Assembly: GCA_011109175.1 (NCBI GenBank)
Contig: RDEW01000030.1
Coordinates: 304,094-368,093, forward strand
Reading direction: 5' to 3'
DNA: 64,000 bases
DNA from: Dicyema japonicum
Taxonomy: Eukaryota > Dicyemida > Rhombozoa > Dicyemidae
Part shown: positions 1-11,620 of the stretch, in pieces
Numbering within the stretch: the first letter of the stretch is position 1
Layout of the letters: the number at the start of each line of letters is the position of its first letter
Program-made: the position numbers and the translations under genes
Notes under the pieces: generated by a model
Databases searched by the model: none
The model's input: only the letters and a program-made list of their open reading frames with translations
What the model was told of the DNA's origin: nothing

Positions 1-369
1 ACTAAACTGTCAATATTTAGGGACAATAGAGCGGGCATTTACATAAAATGCTTCCTGCTACTTTAAATGTATTGAAAATGAAACTGAGAGACAGATGTCT
101 GCAGAGCCATATCCAAAGCAAACAACATGATCTTAAATCGTGTGGCAGATAATATAAAAACTGATTGATACAACATTTTTTTCACTATGCGAAAGAAAGT
201 TTCAATTCCACTAATCAAATGATCCATGATTTCAATTACTTAGATATTTTCGAGTTGTCTGCTAGCGATCCAACATTCTTCCGGAAGTATCTCATCAAAT
301 CTCTGCAAAGGAACTCGGTCTGCGTGTCCTTCTTCATAACTGATTAAGATTTCTTCACATGGTGTAATT
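1..369. other. AT-rich sequence, no gene recognised
   Basis: Short open frames occur here but none shows a domain, a credible micro-intron structure or similarity to other parts of the window. I see nothing to annotate. Confidence 0.5.
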
Positions 370-660
370 TTTTCCCAAATGGAGTTCCTGGTTCTCTACC
401 TTTCTCCCTGACCAACTCCACTGATGAAGATTACCATTATGAAAACTCTTCTACCTATGAATGATGTGATATACATGGGAGTATAATGGAAACGGCGGAC
501 CTACTTCTTTCCCTCTCCTCGGAAGTCGTAGCCTGTAATGGACTATTGGAGGATAGATTTGGTTTACACAAGCAGACTTTTCCATGGGTTCCTTTCATAT
601 ATTAATTGGTTGTGACTGTGTGGGAGTCGTAGACTTGGAAAAGATTGTAAGCTTGTGGTT
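370..660 (+). repeat. Dispersed repeat family D, copy 1
   Basis: This stretch matches 48440-48700 on the same strand and 7080-7345 on the opposite strand. Shared landmarks are CTCCCTGACCAA, GATGAAGATT, ATGAAAACT and CACAAGCAGA near the far end. No coding motif, tRNA-like promoter or inverted termini are visible, so the class (SINE, MITE or LINE 3' end) is unknown. A further short piece lies at 1625-1690. Confidence 0.6.
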
Positions 661-1319
661 AATAAAAAAATAGAAATAAATAACCTTACTATTTCTAGGC
701 GCGAGAATTTCTCGTTTGCAAATCCAACTGTGATCACAGTTCTATAATGTTTCTTCCAAATCCACCAAATGACAAAATTTGACGGGGGTGCTAATCTTGG
801 TGTCTATCCAATTTTCTAATTTTCTCTCATATTTAAATTTAAGTTTACCTTATCCACATAGTTATATGATGCCTCAAACTTGAATTTAAATATCTCTTGA
901 GTTCCTCGTTCAACAATTAGTAATCTCTGCGTCATGCCAGCCGGAAATACTGTTTTTATTCCCCCCAAAGTGGATTGTCTGTATCCCTAATATCTAATAA
1001 TGTTTTGTCTAACCTTTCAAAAGCACGTTTATGTTACATTGTACGTTGGCCCCTGATTATTAGATGTTCTTGTGTTGAGCCAATCTCCAATTTTCGTTTA
1101 ATATTCCTTAATGTTCACTACTACCTCCCCAAATATAAAATAAACCAGCGGTAAAAAGGAGTTTAAAAGTCAAGTAATCAATTTTTCTTTGAATTTTTTC
1201 GTAGAGAAGTATTGATGTTTTCACTATTAACCTCCACGTGAGCGGGAAAAGATTTTTATTTTTTAAAAAATAAGAACAGCTCATTAATGAAGGGGTCGAA
1301 AAAATAAATGTTCTAACTT
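661..1319. other. AT-rich intergenic sequence
   Basis: No coding, RNA or repeat signal that I can support. Confidence 0.4.
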
Positions 1320-1440
1320 TTTTTGATTAAGTGTGAGTCCCGGTAGAAAATCCGGTTCCCATGTGATTTACCACTAATGGCGACATCACTCGTTAAGCCA
1401 GGGAAGATGGTAGATGGAACCTTCAGCGGAATAGAAAACT
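1320..1440 (-). mobile_element. SINE-A fragment (tRNA-derived family)
   Basis: The body of the SINE-A family is recognisable in reverse orientation: the GTCC...AATCCGGTTCC segment, the GACATCACTCGTTAAGCC segment and GGAACCTTCAGCGGAA. The tRNA-like head and the 3' tail are missing or too diverged to see. Confidence 0.6.
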
Positions 1441-1769
1441 TCTACATGACTTCATTAGTAGAAATGTGCCTACCGTGTTATATTCCTTGATTTTTTATTC
1501 TCCCTCCGGTTGTAAAGTGCAGATTCCTTGATCAGTTACTTTATGTATGTACTTACATGCATATTTGATGGCCTTAATATAATTTCAGAACTCTACATTG
1601 CTATTTTCATTAAACAGTTGTCGAAGGTTTCCTTCATTCATTCCCTGACCAAATCCACTGGTGAAGATTTCCTTTGTGAAAATATCTCGCTTATTTAATT
1701 CAACTTTGTAGGAGGATTTATTAGCAATAAATATAGGAATTCATGTCTTAATTACTTTGCTTTATTTCC

Positions 1770-1965
1770 CACACGGTCTCCATCTCTAATCTGATGCAAA
1801 ACATTTCATTTTTACCCTATATTTGAAGAAAAATTTTTCGACCTCTTCTTTACTTGGGAGTCGATCCAATGTGGTCCCTAACTTTAATCTGATAATAAAA
1901 ATGTCATTTTACACTTATGTAGGAATTTTTTACCTCTTCTAAACCGGGGATCAATCTTTCCTTGT
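1770..1965 (+). repeat. Two tandem ~95-bp units of repeat family G
   Basis: Two successive units carry TCTAATCTGAT, then CATTT and a poly-T run, then CGACCTCTTCT (second unit ACCTCTTCT) and a GGG-GTCGATC-like block. The same unit recurs at 22855-23120 in the same orientation. No open frame is shared. This could be a diverged satellite-like tandem or the sub-terminal part of a transposon. Confidence 0.5.
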
Positions 1966-2845
1966 TGCTTTATCTTGGATTCGTGCTAAAAGATCATTTA
2001 CCTCATTTTAGGGTCACAATTTAATTCGCTTCCGATTTCCTTGGAAAACAGCTAATTACCCTGGAAATACTGAGGGAGGAGTTAATAGTTGACAACCTGG
2101 ACAAATGTTTGAAGATCGAAGCTAGTCAAAAAGGGCTTCTAAAATTACGGAACGATGGACTTCTAAAAAGTCACAGTCTCCAATGCCTCTGGAATCCTTA
2201 ATACGTAAGAACCGAGAAAAATTCAGTTGTGACTACGAGGATCCAGTTATATCTCCGATACATGATTGTGTGGTCAATGGAGGAGCATCGGGACAAGTTG
2301 AGGTGTTTATTAGAGCGTAATGGGATCACGCCTAATTAAATGTATTCGATTCCCACGGACCAGAAGCAGAGTCCTTCAATATCACAAGTTCATCCGAATC
2401 AGGTAGATAGCTCCAGCAGAAACCTCGATGATTCTATGACCAAAATCGCTTTCTTTTCTAGGGTCGTTGATACCAAAAAGTATGAGAGACAGCCGCTAAG
2501 AGGGATAGCTGATTGAGCGCATTTCTGTACAAATCCTAAGGGGGATGTGCTCAATCACGATAGCTTACTACTTTATAACACTTTGTAAGGTGAATAATCT
2601 ATTTGAGAGTTCACTTCAACTTGTAAGTCAATTGCCTTCATCCTTTTGATATTTGGGAGTTAAGGGTATAAGCAAGTATAGTTTTGAAGTGAACTAAGAT
2701 TAGAAAAAACTAATAAGGATTTTAAAAATGTTGTTTGCTGAACACACGAGGATTTTAAAGTTAATTTAAACACATAAAAGCGGATTTTCGGATTTTGGAG
2801 AATCAAAAATTTTCTATAATACAAAATAATCGCGTTAGAGTTAGA
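1966..2845. other. Mostly unassigned; weak LINE tail at 2420-2560
   Basis: At 2420-2560 one frame reads KKYERQPLR followed by ERISVQILRGM, resembling the KxRKY and QRISLAxxxG blocks of the restriction-like-endonuclease LINE fragments elsewhere in this window; the same nucleotide block recurs at 15300-15360. The remainder carries no recognisable feature. Confidence 0.35.
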
Positions 2846-2848
2846 AAT

Positions 2849-3724
2849 ATGAACTATCTGGGGGACAATAAGTTGAAAAACAACTGGAATACTTCGGATG
2901 ACGACGAGATTCATAATGTACAGGTCCTCGATATACTTTAGCCTAATGATTCGAGCTGGTCCGTAGATCTGCAGTCTTCAGTTCTCAATATTCAGCAGAA
3001 TCCACAATGTATTCCAATAAACTAACGTTAGATCACAACCGCTTCTATTCTGATAACAGAGTTCCGCATGATTACGAGTTTTATACTCATGCTTACGTTC
3101 CTAATGTTGGGGACAATTTTATATACACCAACTCACTCCCTCCTTTAGAATCACAACTAAAATTGTCTCAGAGTGGCTATGGAGAGTATCCAAGATATAA
3201 CTTCTTCAGAAATAACCGACAATATAACAGTATGAGTGACATATAGCTCAGATTCCGGGTTGATGCCTTCCGTGAACTTTAACCTTAACTATTGCCAAAA
3301 AGAGATCAACATTTACGTTAACAATTATCCCAAACCGAATGAGTACACGAGGACCACTGATAACTGCAGTTACATGCCGGGTGCTCTACCAAATTATGTC
3401 GGTCAAGAAAATAAATTTCAATTCTCCAACAGCAAAATCCACCTTTGGGAATTCCTCCGCGATCTCTTGGACGCGGACTGCACCGAATGTCTGTATTGGT
3501 TAGATAAATCAAAAGGTACAAGTTCACATTACAAAATAGGTATATTTAGGATTGAAAATTCCCACCTGCTTGCTGAATTGTGGGGGAAGAGGAAAAACAG
3601 ACCCTTCATGAACTATGACAAACTAAGCAGATCCATCAGGCAGTATTACAAAAAAGGGATCATGAGGAGAGCAAAGAACTATCGACGTCTTGTTTATCAA
3701 TTTTGTATTCCCGACAAAAAATAA
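2849..3724 (+). CDS. ETS-domain transcription factor (PDEF/ESE-like)
   Basis: A sequence-specific nuclear DNA-binding factor. I join four exons, 2849-2917, 2942-2958, 2982-3229 and 3252-3724, separated by GT-AG introns of 24, 23 and 22 nt, giving 268 residues. The last intron is well supported because it is needed to fuse two long frames; the first two, and the 17-nt second exon, are less certain, and ATG 3007 is an alternative start. The ETS winged helix fills residues about 173-262: IHLWEFLRDLL opens it, LAELWGKRKNRP and MNYDKLSRSIRQYYKKG form the helix-3 recognition region, and RRLVYQF closes it. SRSIRQYYKKGI instead of the usual SRALRYYY is typical of the SPDEF and ESE branches. The domain is C-terminal and the N-terminal half is Tyr/Asn-rich with no Pointed domain. 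The family call is firm; the subfamily is inference. Confidence 0.9.
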
Positions 3725-3894
3725 GCTTTTTAACAATTTTAATGAAAGATGCGTTCTTATTTTGTTTTATTGATTACTTCAGGATTTACTCTAAAAATAG
3801 TCTTAAAAAGATTATCGCATCCGCTTAAAATAATCAGCTTAATACAAAAACCTAGAATGTCATTATTTTCATATCTCACGGAAAATCACTTGTT

Positions 3895-4150
3895 TGGGAC
3901 TCCACATGTGTGAACACCTTCAGTTCGCACTCATCTGGAGGCCGACAAAGTGGAGGTGGGGAAAATACGAAAGTCAGCGATAACTACCATTTGACTCCTA
4001 TTGTGATGGAGACTTCTGGGGTCGTGGGAGAGAAGACGGAAGCATTTCTCTCCAGTATAAGACGAAGGCTTGCTTCAAAGACATGAAAGGCTCTGATTGA
4101 GGCAGAGGCTCGAAATGGTGGTGATCAGAAAATTCGCCTTCGCAATCCTG
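3895..4150 (+). mobile_element. Restriction-like-endonuclease LINE, C-terminal fragment
   Basis: One frame reads TPIVMETSGVVG then FLSSIRRRLASKT, the block that follows the nuclease core in this LINE group (compare VPFAVETSGILG at 61505-61880 and VPVAIETSG at 29430-29640). The last 50 bases recur in reverse at 52733-52800. Stop codons interrupt it; it is a dead fragment. Confidence 0.6.
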
Positions 4151-4494
4151 GCCTCATAACTAAAAGACTTTACTTAATTTTTCCAAACTGAGTCGTCTCC
4201 ACATGGCGGTTAAATGATAAATGAATTTCTCTTCCAAAACGTAGAACGAATAGAAAGACATGTTTACTCCTCTGCAAAGAACCTGGGAACTAATTTGAAA
4301 ACACGTAGTCCTGAAGAAGGACACCCAGATTGAGTTCCCATGTTGACATTGGTGAAGGAAATTACGGAAAAGTTTGGATCGTTGATGGATCATTCTAGAA
4401 GAATTCGGAAATTAAAGGCTAGCTTAATCGGTTGGCTGTGACGCCTTCTTTGATGATGATCTTGGAATGAAATAAAATTTTTAAAGACAAAAGC

Positions 4495-4650
4495 AAAGCA
4501 AAACTATCTAACCCACGTGATCTCAACACACTCCATCAGTGATCTAATCTTTGCTGAGGTTTCTTCCTCAAACCCACACAGGCACGTATTGGGCGATGAT
4601 CATAGTTACACAAACGTACCTTCAGTTCTTAGGAATAGAAGCTTCCAGAA
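4495..4650 (-). mobile_element. LINE 3'-end fragment, repeat family H
   Basis: Matches 24830-24960 (same strand) and 55115-55260 (opposite strand) through CACGTATTGGGC and GATGATCATAGTT. In the 55115 copy the coding orientation reads FYARYVL then RRRNS. It looks like the 3' end of a LINE reverse transcriptase, but the clade cannot be told. Confidence 0.45.
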
Positions 4651-4854
4651 GAGTTGATGAAAAGTATTTCTTCCCAAAAGTTTATCGGTCCGTAACTCTG
4701 ATCGCCCTTTTCAGGCAATCTTCGATCTTCAATGCATTTGTCTTGAAGATATATCATGATTGTAGGAACGAAAAAAATTCATTAAAAATTTAATAATTAA
4801 AGAAAATATAAATGTTAGAATGTGATTATTTTATTCCCCTAACTTTGTTAATGC

Positions 4855-5045
4855 GGCGCTTTCCTTTATGACCGCTATCGACTCCACTGGAGGGGTTTCC
4901 ACAACTGCATGTAATGGACGTCTTACCCTTTATGCTGATTCCGGATGGACTCTCTGTAGAAGTGGAAACTGGATACACTTAATTAGTTGTTTACTTTAAC
5001 TTTTTTCTCTGTGTATCCGGGGTTAATAAATAATAATAATGACCG
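4855..5045 (+). mobile_element. SINE-B family, 3' two-thirds
   Basis: Matches the full copy at 50190-50525 in the opposite orientation: CCACTGGAGGGGTTT, ACATGTAATGGACGTC, GGATACACTTAATTAG and GTGTATCCGGGGTTAATAAA. It ends in an (AAT)n tail, as expected of a retroposed element. Confidence 0.7.
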
Positions 5046-5469
5046 CTATCGAGACAAACTAGAGTTTCACGGTCATCATGCCTTCTGAGCGAAAAAATAC
5101 GTCCGAGTTTCTTGAGGAAGACCGGGGACTTATTGATTACCGTCCGTATGTCTCGACAGATTGCACGGAAGATATATTGTCAAAAAGTCCCCTATAGTTT
5201 TTTTATTTAGTTCTCTCTGCTTTCTCTGTGTCGGAAAGTGCCTTTACCGCACTCCTGATGAAGTTAAGACTCACTGTGTGATCTATATTTGCAAACAAAT
5301 CGAGTGGAAACAACGATAGGTAGGAAACGAGGGTGCAAACAATAAATATCTTTGTAATCGATAAAATAAAAAACATCACATTGATAAAGGTCAGAATCAC
5401 ATCCAACAGTCAGTGAAACAAGTGGAGGTTGAGAAATTGCATAAGTACGACTTGTTTGCAAATGAATTA

Positions 5470-5560
5470 TTATTACCCCAGGATCACTGGGTCAAAGAGA
5501 AAGAAATAAAAGTTCTCAACTAACTAAGTGATCCCAGATCGACAGCGGAGATAACGAGTC
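5470..5560 (-). mobile_element. LINE 3'-tail fragment
   Basis: In reverse orientation this gives GGGATCACTTAGTTAGTTG followed, some 50 bases on, by GGGGTAATAATAATT. The same arrangement ends the LINE copies at 37430 and 60900, so this is a short 5'-truncated copy of that family. Confidence 0.5.
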
Positions 5561-5844
5561 CGGCGGGATCGAGAGACCTGTACTGTTCTTCCCATCGGAC
5601 ATGGCAAATGAAGTAAACGTAATTCTAAAATGGGAATGGTATTCAAATTCTAAGGGAATTACCGCTTAATGTGGAAGGCTTTATACGAGTATATATTCGA
5701 AAAACCTTGAAGTGTATGTGAATAGAATACAATACAAGCTAGAATACCCCCATCTCAAATTAAATGTGAAGAAGAAATTTCCAGAGAAGTGGACACTCAA
5801 CTCCATAATTCAAATGAAGAGCCAAAGTCGAGAAGGGTCTAAGA

Positions 5845-6010
5845 ATTCACTCTCTGCTCTTTGCCTTCTATTTTTACAATCGCTATTGGATCCACATAAC
5901 TCAGCGGATTCCCAATGTCTTGCCGACATCCAAAAAAGAATCCGTCTTTGCATACTTCAATGGCGAGGTTCTGATAATACAGTAGAGGGGTTGGAAAAAA
6001 TTTAGGGTCT
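5845..6010 (+). repeat. Dispersed repeat family E, diverged copy
   Basis: Shares CTATTGGATCCAC, the ACTCAGCGGATTCCC region and AATGTCTTGCCGAC with 22365-22480 and 40860-41060, where the best copies read GGATCCACTTTAC and GGAGACCCCCGATG. No termini are defined. Confidence 0.4.
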
Positions 6011-7079
6011 CAGCCTCTTCCGAAAATATTTGAGAAAATATGGCTGGACTAGTTGGTGTGTTAGTCTATAGAAGATCTTGGACTTGAAATTATAGAGGTT
6101 TGCATGCTTTGTCGTGATAAGAATATCTTCCACATTTATCTGCTTGTGGGTTGATATTGGTCAAATGGAATTTATAAGATTACATCCCCTTTTAACTCAT
6201 TAATATATCTGATTGCTTAATACACTCGGGACAATTTCGGTGAAATCACGGAATCGACTTCACCGTGAGATTGACGACAAATAGGAGAAAAGACAAGCTA
6301 ACTTGGAAGATTGAAAAAGTCTTCCGCCGTACAGCAATATCTGGCCTGATTTGTCCAATAACCACGAAAACTGATGCTCTCCCAACGGTCTATCAGTTGA
6401 CGTGATCCATAGCAACCTTAAAATTAAATGCATGTCAATGACCACTATTTATTTATATATACCCCAGTCCCATCAAGTGAAAGAAACCGGTGGCTAACAA
6501 AAACATAGCAACCAAGAGGGACTCTCATAGAGATCCGACAGGTATATTTGGTTCTTAGAGAACTAGAAGGTGGACCCGTCAATGACCACTATTCAGATAA
6601 GAATGAATTTTAGAAGCAAAAGAACTTGAGAAACGTGGTAAATTTATTAGACTATGAAAGGAAACCTAAGAAAGTTAGTTGCCTCCATCCTTCCTCATAC
6701 TTTCCTACAATTAAATATTAACTTGAACTCTTTGTGAGTCACAGTCATCCAAAGATCTTTAAAGTAATGCTAAATGTACCCAAAAATCGAAGGTAGTATT
6801 GGATTGCAGATTTCCCCTGGTCTATGCCATTCTCCAAGAGGACACTGATACATCTCTTGGTCACTTTTTGCAGTTAAGTCGGAAGGAGGCAACACCTATT
6901 AGTCACACAACAGAAAACCATATCAAATGCGGCAAATATTACTGGCAACTGAATTTATACGAATTTCCCTGCGTTTAATTGATTGATAGGTTGACCGTCG
7001 GGAAATATGCATTGACAGGACAAGTGTCAGTCTATGGTTAACTGCAGGACGCTCAGGTGCACTAGTCTGGTGGACTGTT
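6011..7079. other. No recognisable feature
   Basis: Short frames only, no motif, no clear repeat partner. Confidence 0.4.
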
Positions 7080-7345
7080 TCAATCTTCCCAAGGTGAATA
7101 TAACCAATTTATAATAGACTTGGGAGATACTGGAAAAAAAGTTTGAAATAAAGGGAGAACGTCTGCTTGTGCTATCAAATCCATCTTCCAATAGTCCATT
7201 ACAGGTTTCCACTTCAGAAAAGAGGTTGAGTTAGGTCCACCCTCTTCAATTTTTATGAGACGCCCTACCGCGGACATCACTTCATTCTTAGACAGAAGAG
7301 TTTTCATAACGAAAATCTTCACCACTAAATTTGGTAAAGGAAAAG
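7080..7345 (-). repeat. Dispersed repeat family D, copy 2
   Basis: Reverse-strand copy of the family at 370-660 and 48440-48700. Shared features include TGCTTGTG, ATCTTCCAATA, ACATCACTTCATTCTTA and AGTTTTCATAA. The open frames here are accidental. Confidence 0.65.
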
Positions 7346-7349
7346 GTAG

Positions 7350-7905
7350 GAAGATTCCTTTCAACTAGTGTTCGTCCAAGAAGTACTCATCGTCTCACCG
7401 GTGGGATTTGTTTGACGAGAATTGATTTAACTGAAAAGTCCATCTTTCGGATTCCATCCCACAACTTTAAGATCCGATGTCATCAGACGTTACGTTCAGA
7501 CAAAAAGGCTACTACCTCGTTTGACATTAACTAATAATAACAGCCTTTTCACGAGAGCCATAATATTTATAGCTCCGCATAGGAAGGACACACACTTTAT
7601 TTAAGTAAAGAACAGTTAATTTTAACTAATCTTGGAACCAAGGAATGATCTTCTCTTCTTTTTTTTCTTATGTGTGGGTCCTTTCTAGACAATCCAGTTC
7701 CGCAGTGTGTATCCACTGATGACGGCGTCACTCGTCAAACCCTTTTGGCATCGTAGATGCGTGGAACCTTCCAACAGGTGAACAGCAGCGAGAATCGAAC
7801 CCGTAACCTAAGTCACTTTAGCCCGACACTTAACCACTATGCTACCCGGCTTTTTCAAATAAAAAAATAATTTTATATATCTAATTTATTTAGAAAACAT
7901 GAATA
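7350..7905 (+). repeat. Repeat family F copy split by a SINE
   Basis: Bases 7350-7532 and 7851-7905 are together nearly collinear with the uninterrupted copy at 46790-47004, including CGTCCAAGAAGTACTCATCG, GATCCGATGTCATCAGACG and, after the interruption, ATCTAATTTAT and AGAAAACATGAATA. The intervening 7533-7850 is a SINE-A insertion. At 46790 the family directly follows an RTE-like coding end, so it is probably an RTE-like 3' untranslated region. Confidence 0.75.
7533..7850 (-). mobile_element. SINE-A, full-length tRNA-derived copy
   Basis: In reverse orientation the element opens with a tRNA-like pol III promoter: A box TAGCATAGTGGTTAAGTG and B box GGGTTCGATTCTC about 30 bases later. A unique body follows (GGTTCCACGCATCTACGATG, GTGACGCCGTCATCAGTG, GGAACTGGATTGTCTAG) and then a 3' end carrying GGAGCTATAAATATTATGGC and a (TTA)n tail. 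That 3' end matches the tail of the RTE-like LINE at 59076-60166. Comparison with 46941-46960 shows the empty site; no clear target-site duplication is left here. Confidence 0.9.
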
Positions 7906-8399
7906 ATTTAATTAAATTATTTGTTGTTTTGGAGATAAATAGATCGAAACTGCTAAATTGGATTTTTTGCATTATCGGGCGATACTGTTACACACAGGAA
8001 AAAACTTTGAAAAATCGAAATTGGAGGAAGTTTAAGCATTTTTAGGGCTTCCACGTGCTCATGGGATCAGGGTCATATGGAAAGTTTGTAGGTGAATACT
8101 TAAATCAAAAGATTCAATCAACTCAAAAATGAATATCGTATACAAGTAATTCAAATGGAAAATTTGGCCAATTAACCGACATTTTGAAAAAGATGGTTTA
8201 TGACATTAACTACTATTCACAAGCCATTCGATATTTTTGAGAGTTACTTCGGAAAATGCAAAATGAAATTGAGGTACTTCATTCGATTACCGGAAACGAT
8301 GATTGCCAAGAAATAGACTATACTGATCTACAGAATGACGATGGATTGTTCACGATCAGACAATTGGGAATCTGAAAAGGGTTGTACAATGTGTAAAAA

Positions 8400-8675
8400 A
8401 ACTACAGGACACGCACTTTATTTAAGTAAAGAACAGTTATTATAAATAATCGATGAGGGAGAACCAGGGAATTTTCTTCATTTCTTTTTTCTTTTTGTTG
8501 GGTTTATGTCCTTTAAAGAAGATCGGTCTCGCAGTGAAATGTTCACCGATGACGGCTTCACTAGTCAACCCAAAGCATCGTTTATGTGTGGAACCTTCAA
8601 CCGAAATCTATAACAGCGATAGTTGAATTAGGGACCATCAGGCGCCCGGCACTCGTTACACTGCCCCAGAAACAC
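8400..8675 (-). mobile_element. SINE-A copy, diverged
   Basis: Contains the family tail (CACTTTATTTAAGTAAAG), the body (GATGACGGCTTCACTAGTCAA) and a decayed tRNA-like head ending near CGCCCGGC on the reverse strand. The B box is degenerate. Confidence 0.75.
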
Positions 8676-8787
8676 TGTGTGAAATAAGAAAATGGCAATT
8701 TGATAAAGAGACCGCGATACTATGTACAACAGTGATGAAAACGAAAACAACAGAAACTTTTCATTATATGATTAAGTTTAATAATAA

Positions 8788-9000
8788 CTCAGCCTTTCCA
8801 CCAACGAATATGCATGTTTCCATTACTCATCTAGCTTAGGCAGGACTACACTTTATTTAAGAAGTAAAAAACAGTCATGCTAATTAATCCAAGGCCAAGA
8901 CATTGAAGGTGTTCTTAATTTCTTTTTCTTTTCCTTCTGCTTGCATGTAAGTCCCTGAGACAATCCGATTCCTCAGTGATTAATGACGTCACTCCTCAAT
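8788..9000 (-). mobile_element. SINE-A copy lacking its head
   Basis: Reverse-strand tail starting from AATAATAACTCAGCC, then CACTTTATTTAAG, the T-rich body, and GATTAATGACGTCACTCC. The tRNA-like head is absent and LINE sequence follows directly at about 9001. Confidence 0.7.
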
Positions 9001-9860
9001 TCCAGAAATGACAGAATTTGTACGGAGGTAATTGGGAATTTGTGTGCGAAGAGGAAGACTTCCGCCGTGCAATGGCCGCAATTTCTACTTATCTCCGCGA
9101 CGTCTTGGTCACCCAACTGGAAAATGCAATTTTTCTTGGCTCTCCTCTACACTGCAATAATGTGTCAGCTCTCCTGGAGGAAAAAAGTACATCACTCCAA
9201 CAATTCATTTCCAATTTACAAACCCTGGACTCCCACATGTCTTTATTCTTCTTCATGAATTTTTACCTTACGACTCCTTTTTCTCCTACAGACAGCCCCA
9301 TGTTTCACGGACATGAACTTTCTGAGAGTCATCGACGAGAAGCTGAGGACTGCCGTTGAAGAATCGCTCAACATGTCTTTTGATAAAACTGGCTGGATCA
9401 AATGCAAAATACCCCTTAGCTACGGAGGAATCGGAATACGCTCACAACTAGAACTCGTCCTCCCGGCCTTCCTTTCTTCGACATATGCTTCCAGTGGTCT
9501 CACACGCCAGATCCTACGCTACATTAACGGATCGGCCGCTGAACAAGTGGCATGCATGGCTCGGGAAGTCTGGACGTGACTGGGTTTGGATTCCCGAAAA
9601 AAGCTAATAAACAACGAGAATGTATGACCCGCTGGCATTTAGCACGCAATGGAAGTTACCCTTCATGATCGAGAGCCCAATGTTCAGAAAGAGTCATTGT
9701 GTTACTCTAGGCTCTCCCTTCCGCAGTCCTGCAAGCCGCCTGATGAACTCTGCCGCGCTGGGGTTAACTACGTCAGACGTCTCAACTGAGACTGGAAGAA
9801 GGCGAACCGATCCCCAATATTTTTTATATTATAAAAGAAGTATTGGCAGTTAGACAACTT
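9001..9860 (+). mobile_element. LINE reverse transcriptase, 3' part (restriction-like-endonuclease type)
   Basis: Frames at 9018-9250 and 9313-9579 read LGSPLHCNN, then RVIDEKLRTAVEESLN and KIPLSYGGIGIRSQLELVLP, the post-catalytic region in which P.S.GGLG.R is characteristic. From 9700 a further frame gives RLSLPQSCKPPDELCRAG, a Cys-containing block usually found between the RT and the endonuclease. The polymerase core and endonuclease are missing and frames shift several times, so it is a degenerate remnant. Nearby SINE-A copies lie immediately upstream. Confidence 0.65.
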
Positions 9861-9879
9861 TGTTTTTGAAACCTTCAAT

Positions 9880-10570
9880 AGTTTATGGAAGATTCAGGTT
9901 TTATTCAGGGGACATTATGATCTTCTCATCACTTGTGCAGCACCACGGACAAATTTTCAACGAGACGCCTCCGCGCTCTCTTTTAGGATGTGATTTTCCG
10001 AAGAGCATCTAGGTTCTCTACTCCAACTGGCTTAAGGACATTTTCAAAGAATATTGGCTTGAAAATAGCGAGAAAATTAAAATTTGATTTTTTCAAAGCA
10101 TCAAGCTAATGGCTGTACTGAAAGAGATGGATCTTGGTGCCGGACAGATATTGGGCGTCTCCTAAGTTAGTTGGATCCAATAATGCCTCTAGGAATAGTC
10201 TTATAACGCCCGGAGATCTATTACTCATTCAAAGGGAATCATTAGACATTTACCTCCAGAGGTAATTTCCTTGGCCACACGTAGGTGACACCAATCCTGG
10301 GAGTGATGTTTACCAGGGACTTACATTCACAACACATGTTGAGAATCGGGCGGCAGCACCTACGGGAATGAGGATCCTGAAGATAATCTCAAACCCCTCG
10401 GAAGAAACGCTGTTCCCCTTTCCACTATCTACCGGAAATTTGTACACCCGGCATTGACCTACGCAAGTGAGTGGTGGCCATTTACGCTCCTCTCTCCTCA
10501 AACTGTTCGCAATCCAGGAAGCTTTCAAAGAAGTAATTGACCGCAACTTTGTGTCGTTCCCTGTGGAAAC
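9880..10570 (+). mobile_element. CR1/jockey-like reverse transcriptase remnant
   Basis: At 10320-10520 broken frames read THVENRAAAPTG, RILKIISNPS and YRKFVHPALTYASEWWPFTL. These are the post-YADD thumb motifs of APE-type LINEs (LYR.FV.P.L.YAS). No long open frame remains. Confidence 0.55.
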
Positions 10571-11285
10571 AGTTTTGGTAGGATGACGACGGTAGTTGGT
10601 GAGGGTGACTACTCTACCTAACAGTCCCCTCTACGAAGCCACCACCAAATACTAAAAAAACCACCCAAGATATAAAATAACTCCATGTCCTTTCTGGAGA
10701 GCAATCCAGGATTCTCGTCCACATCGGTTAGGATCTTTCCCATGTTGGTCTGGGGTCACTTAGATATAGGAACTTTCTTTCGTATTAACACGATGATCCT
10801 GGGGTAATAATCTTTAAATTTTATTAACGTAAGAATTGTAAAATGAAAGTCAGTAAGTCCACGAATCGGAGTTGATCATTTCAGTCAGGGAAGAATTGAG
10901 GGATCCCTTATTTCTGATAAGGACTCGTTCGGCAGTTTTTCTGTCGACCTCCATTTGACTAACCTTGTCTATGAAATAACTATAGTACAATGAAATTAAC
11001 GTCAGTTTCTCTGATCTTCACTAACTTCTCCTTCGGGACTGCAGTTTTAGCATTTTCAGGAATTTTTAATGCCTATAGGGATTAATCGGAAAACTACGGT
11101 CGGGGCATCAATTTCACCGTTATCAAGGAAAGTGCCTACATTTTCCATCTTTTTAACTCCGTCGTCATACTTTGATGATTTCTTATTCTTAATGCCCATG
11201 AGAGACACAACGAAATAAATCAGAAAATTTTAAACTTTATAATTTATTTAAATTAAATAAAAATACAATATATTGATTTTGATGC
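10571..11285. other. No recognisable feature
   Basis: AT-rich, no motif and no repeat partner found in the window. Confidence 0.4.
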
Positions 11286-11291
11286 TGGAAA

Positions 11292-11620
11292 GTGTTTGAG
11301 CTGGTGACCTGGCTCGTAAACACTATGTCTGGAAAGCATGGAATTCATGTGCTAGACTTCTTCTTGACGTTCAATGTCAGAGGGCTCCTGGAAGCAAGAT
11401 GGAGACTATTTGGATATATACTTCATCTGAACCTTGGGTCTCGCAAACGTGACCATGGAGGATTAATTTGTTCTGTACGCTCCGCGTTTTCATGGCCGAC
11501 CAACAAACCGTCCTTGATGAGGACCTTAAGGAAATCGGTAGATGCTTCAAGTACGAGGAAGACCTCGAGAGGCTGCGGGCGTAGCAAAGAGTCGTCAAGG
11601 ATTGAAGAAGTTAACTAGTA
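11292..11620 (+). mobile_element. RTE-like LINE C-terminal fragment
   Basis: The frame contains LLEARWRLFGYILHLN, corresponding to DARWRLFGHVLRMN in the well preserved copy at 59076-60166. The rest is out of frame. Confidence 0.6.

Noticed and set aside
2924-2941. An 18-nt first intron in the ETS gene
   Set aside because: In frame, but the 24-nt version starting at 2918 is closer to the other intron sizes; both give the same downstream frame, so the choice is not certain.
5203-5461. Small membrane-protein gene on the reverse strand
   Set aside because: Hydrophobic frame MDVILTFINVMFFILSI is suggestive, but two competing frames overlap, a LINE tail lies just upstream and no splice model restores a family motif.
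7750-7850. A tRNA gene on the reverse strand
   Set aside because: A and B boxes are present but the acceptor stem does not close and the same head is repeated with a fixed SINE body and tail elsewhere; it is a SINE-A head.
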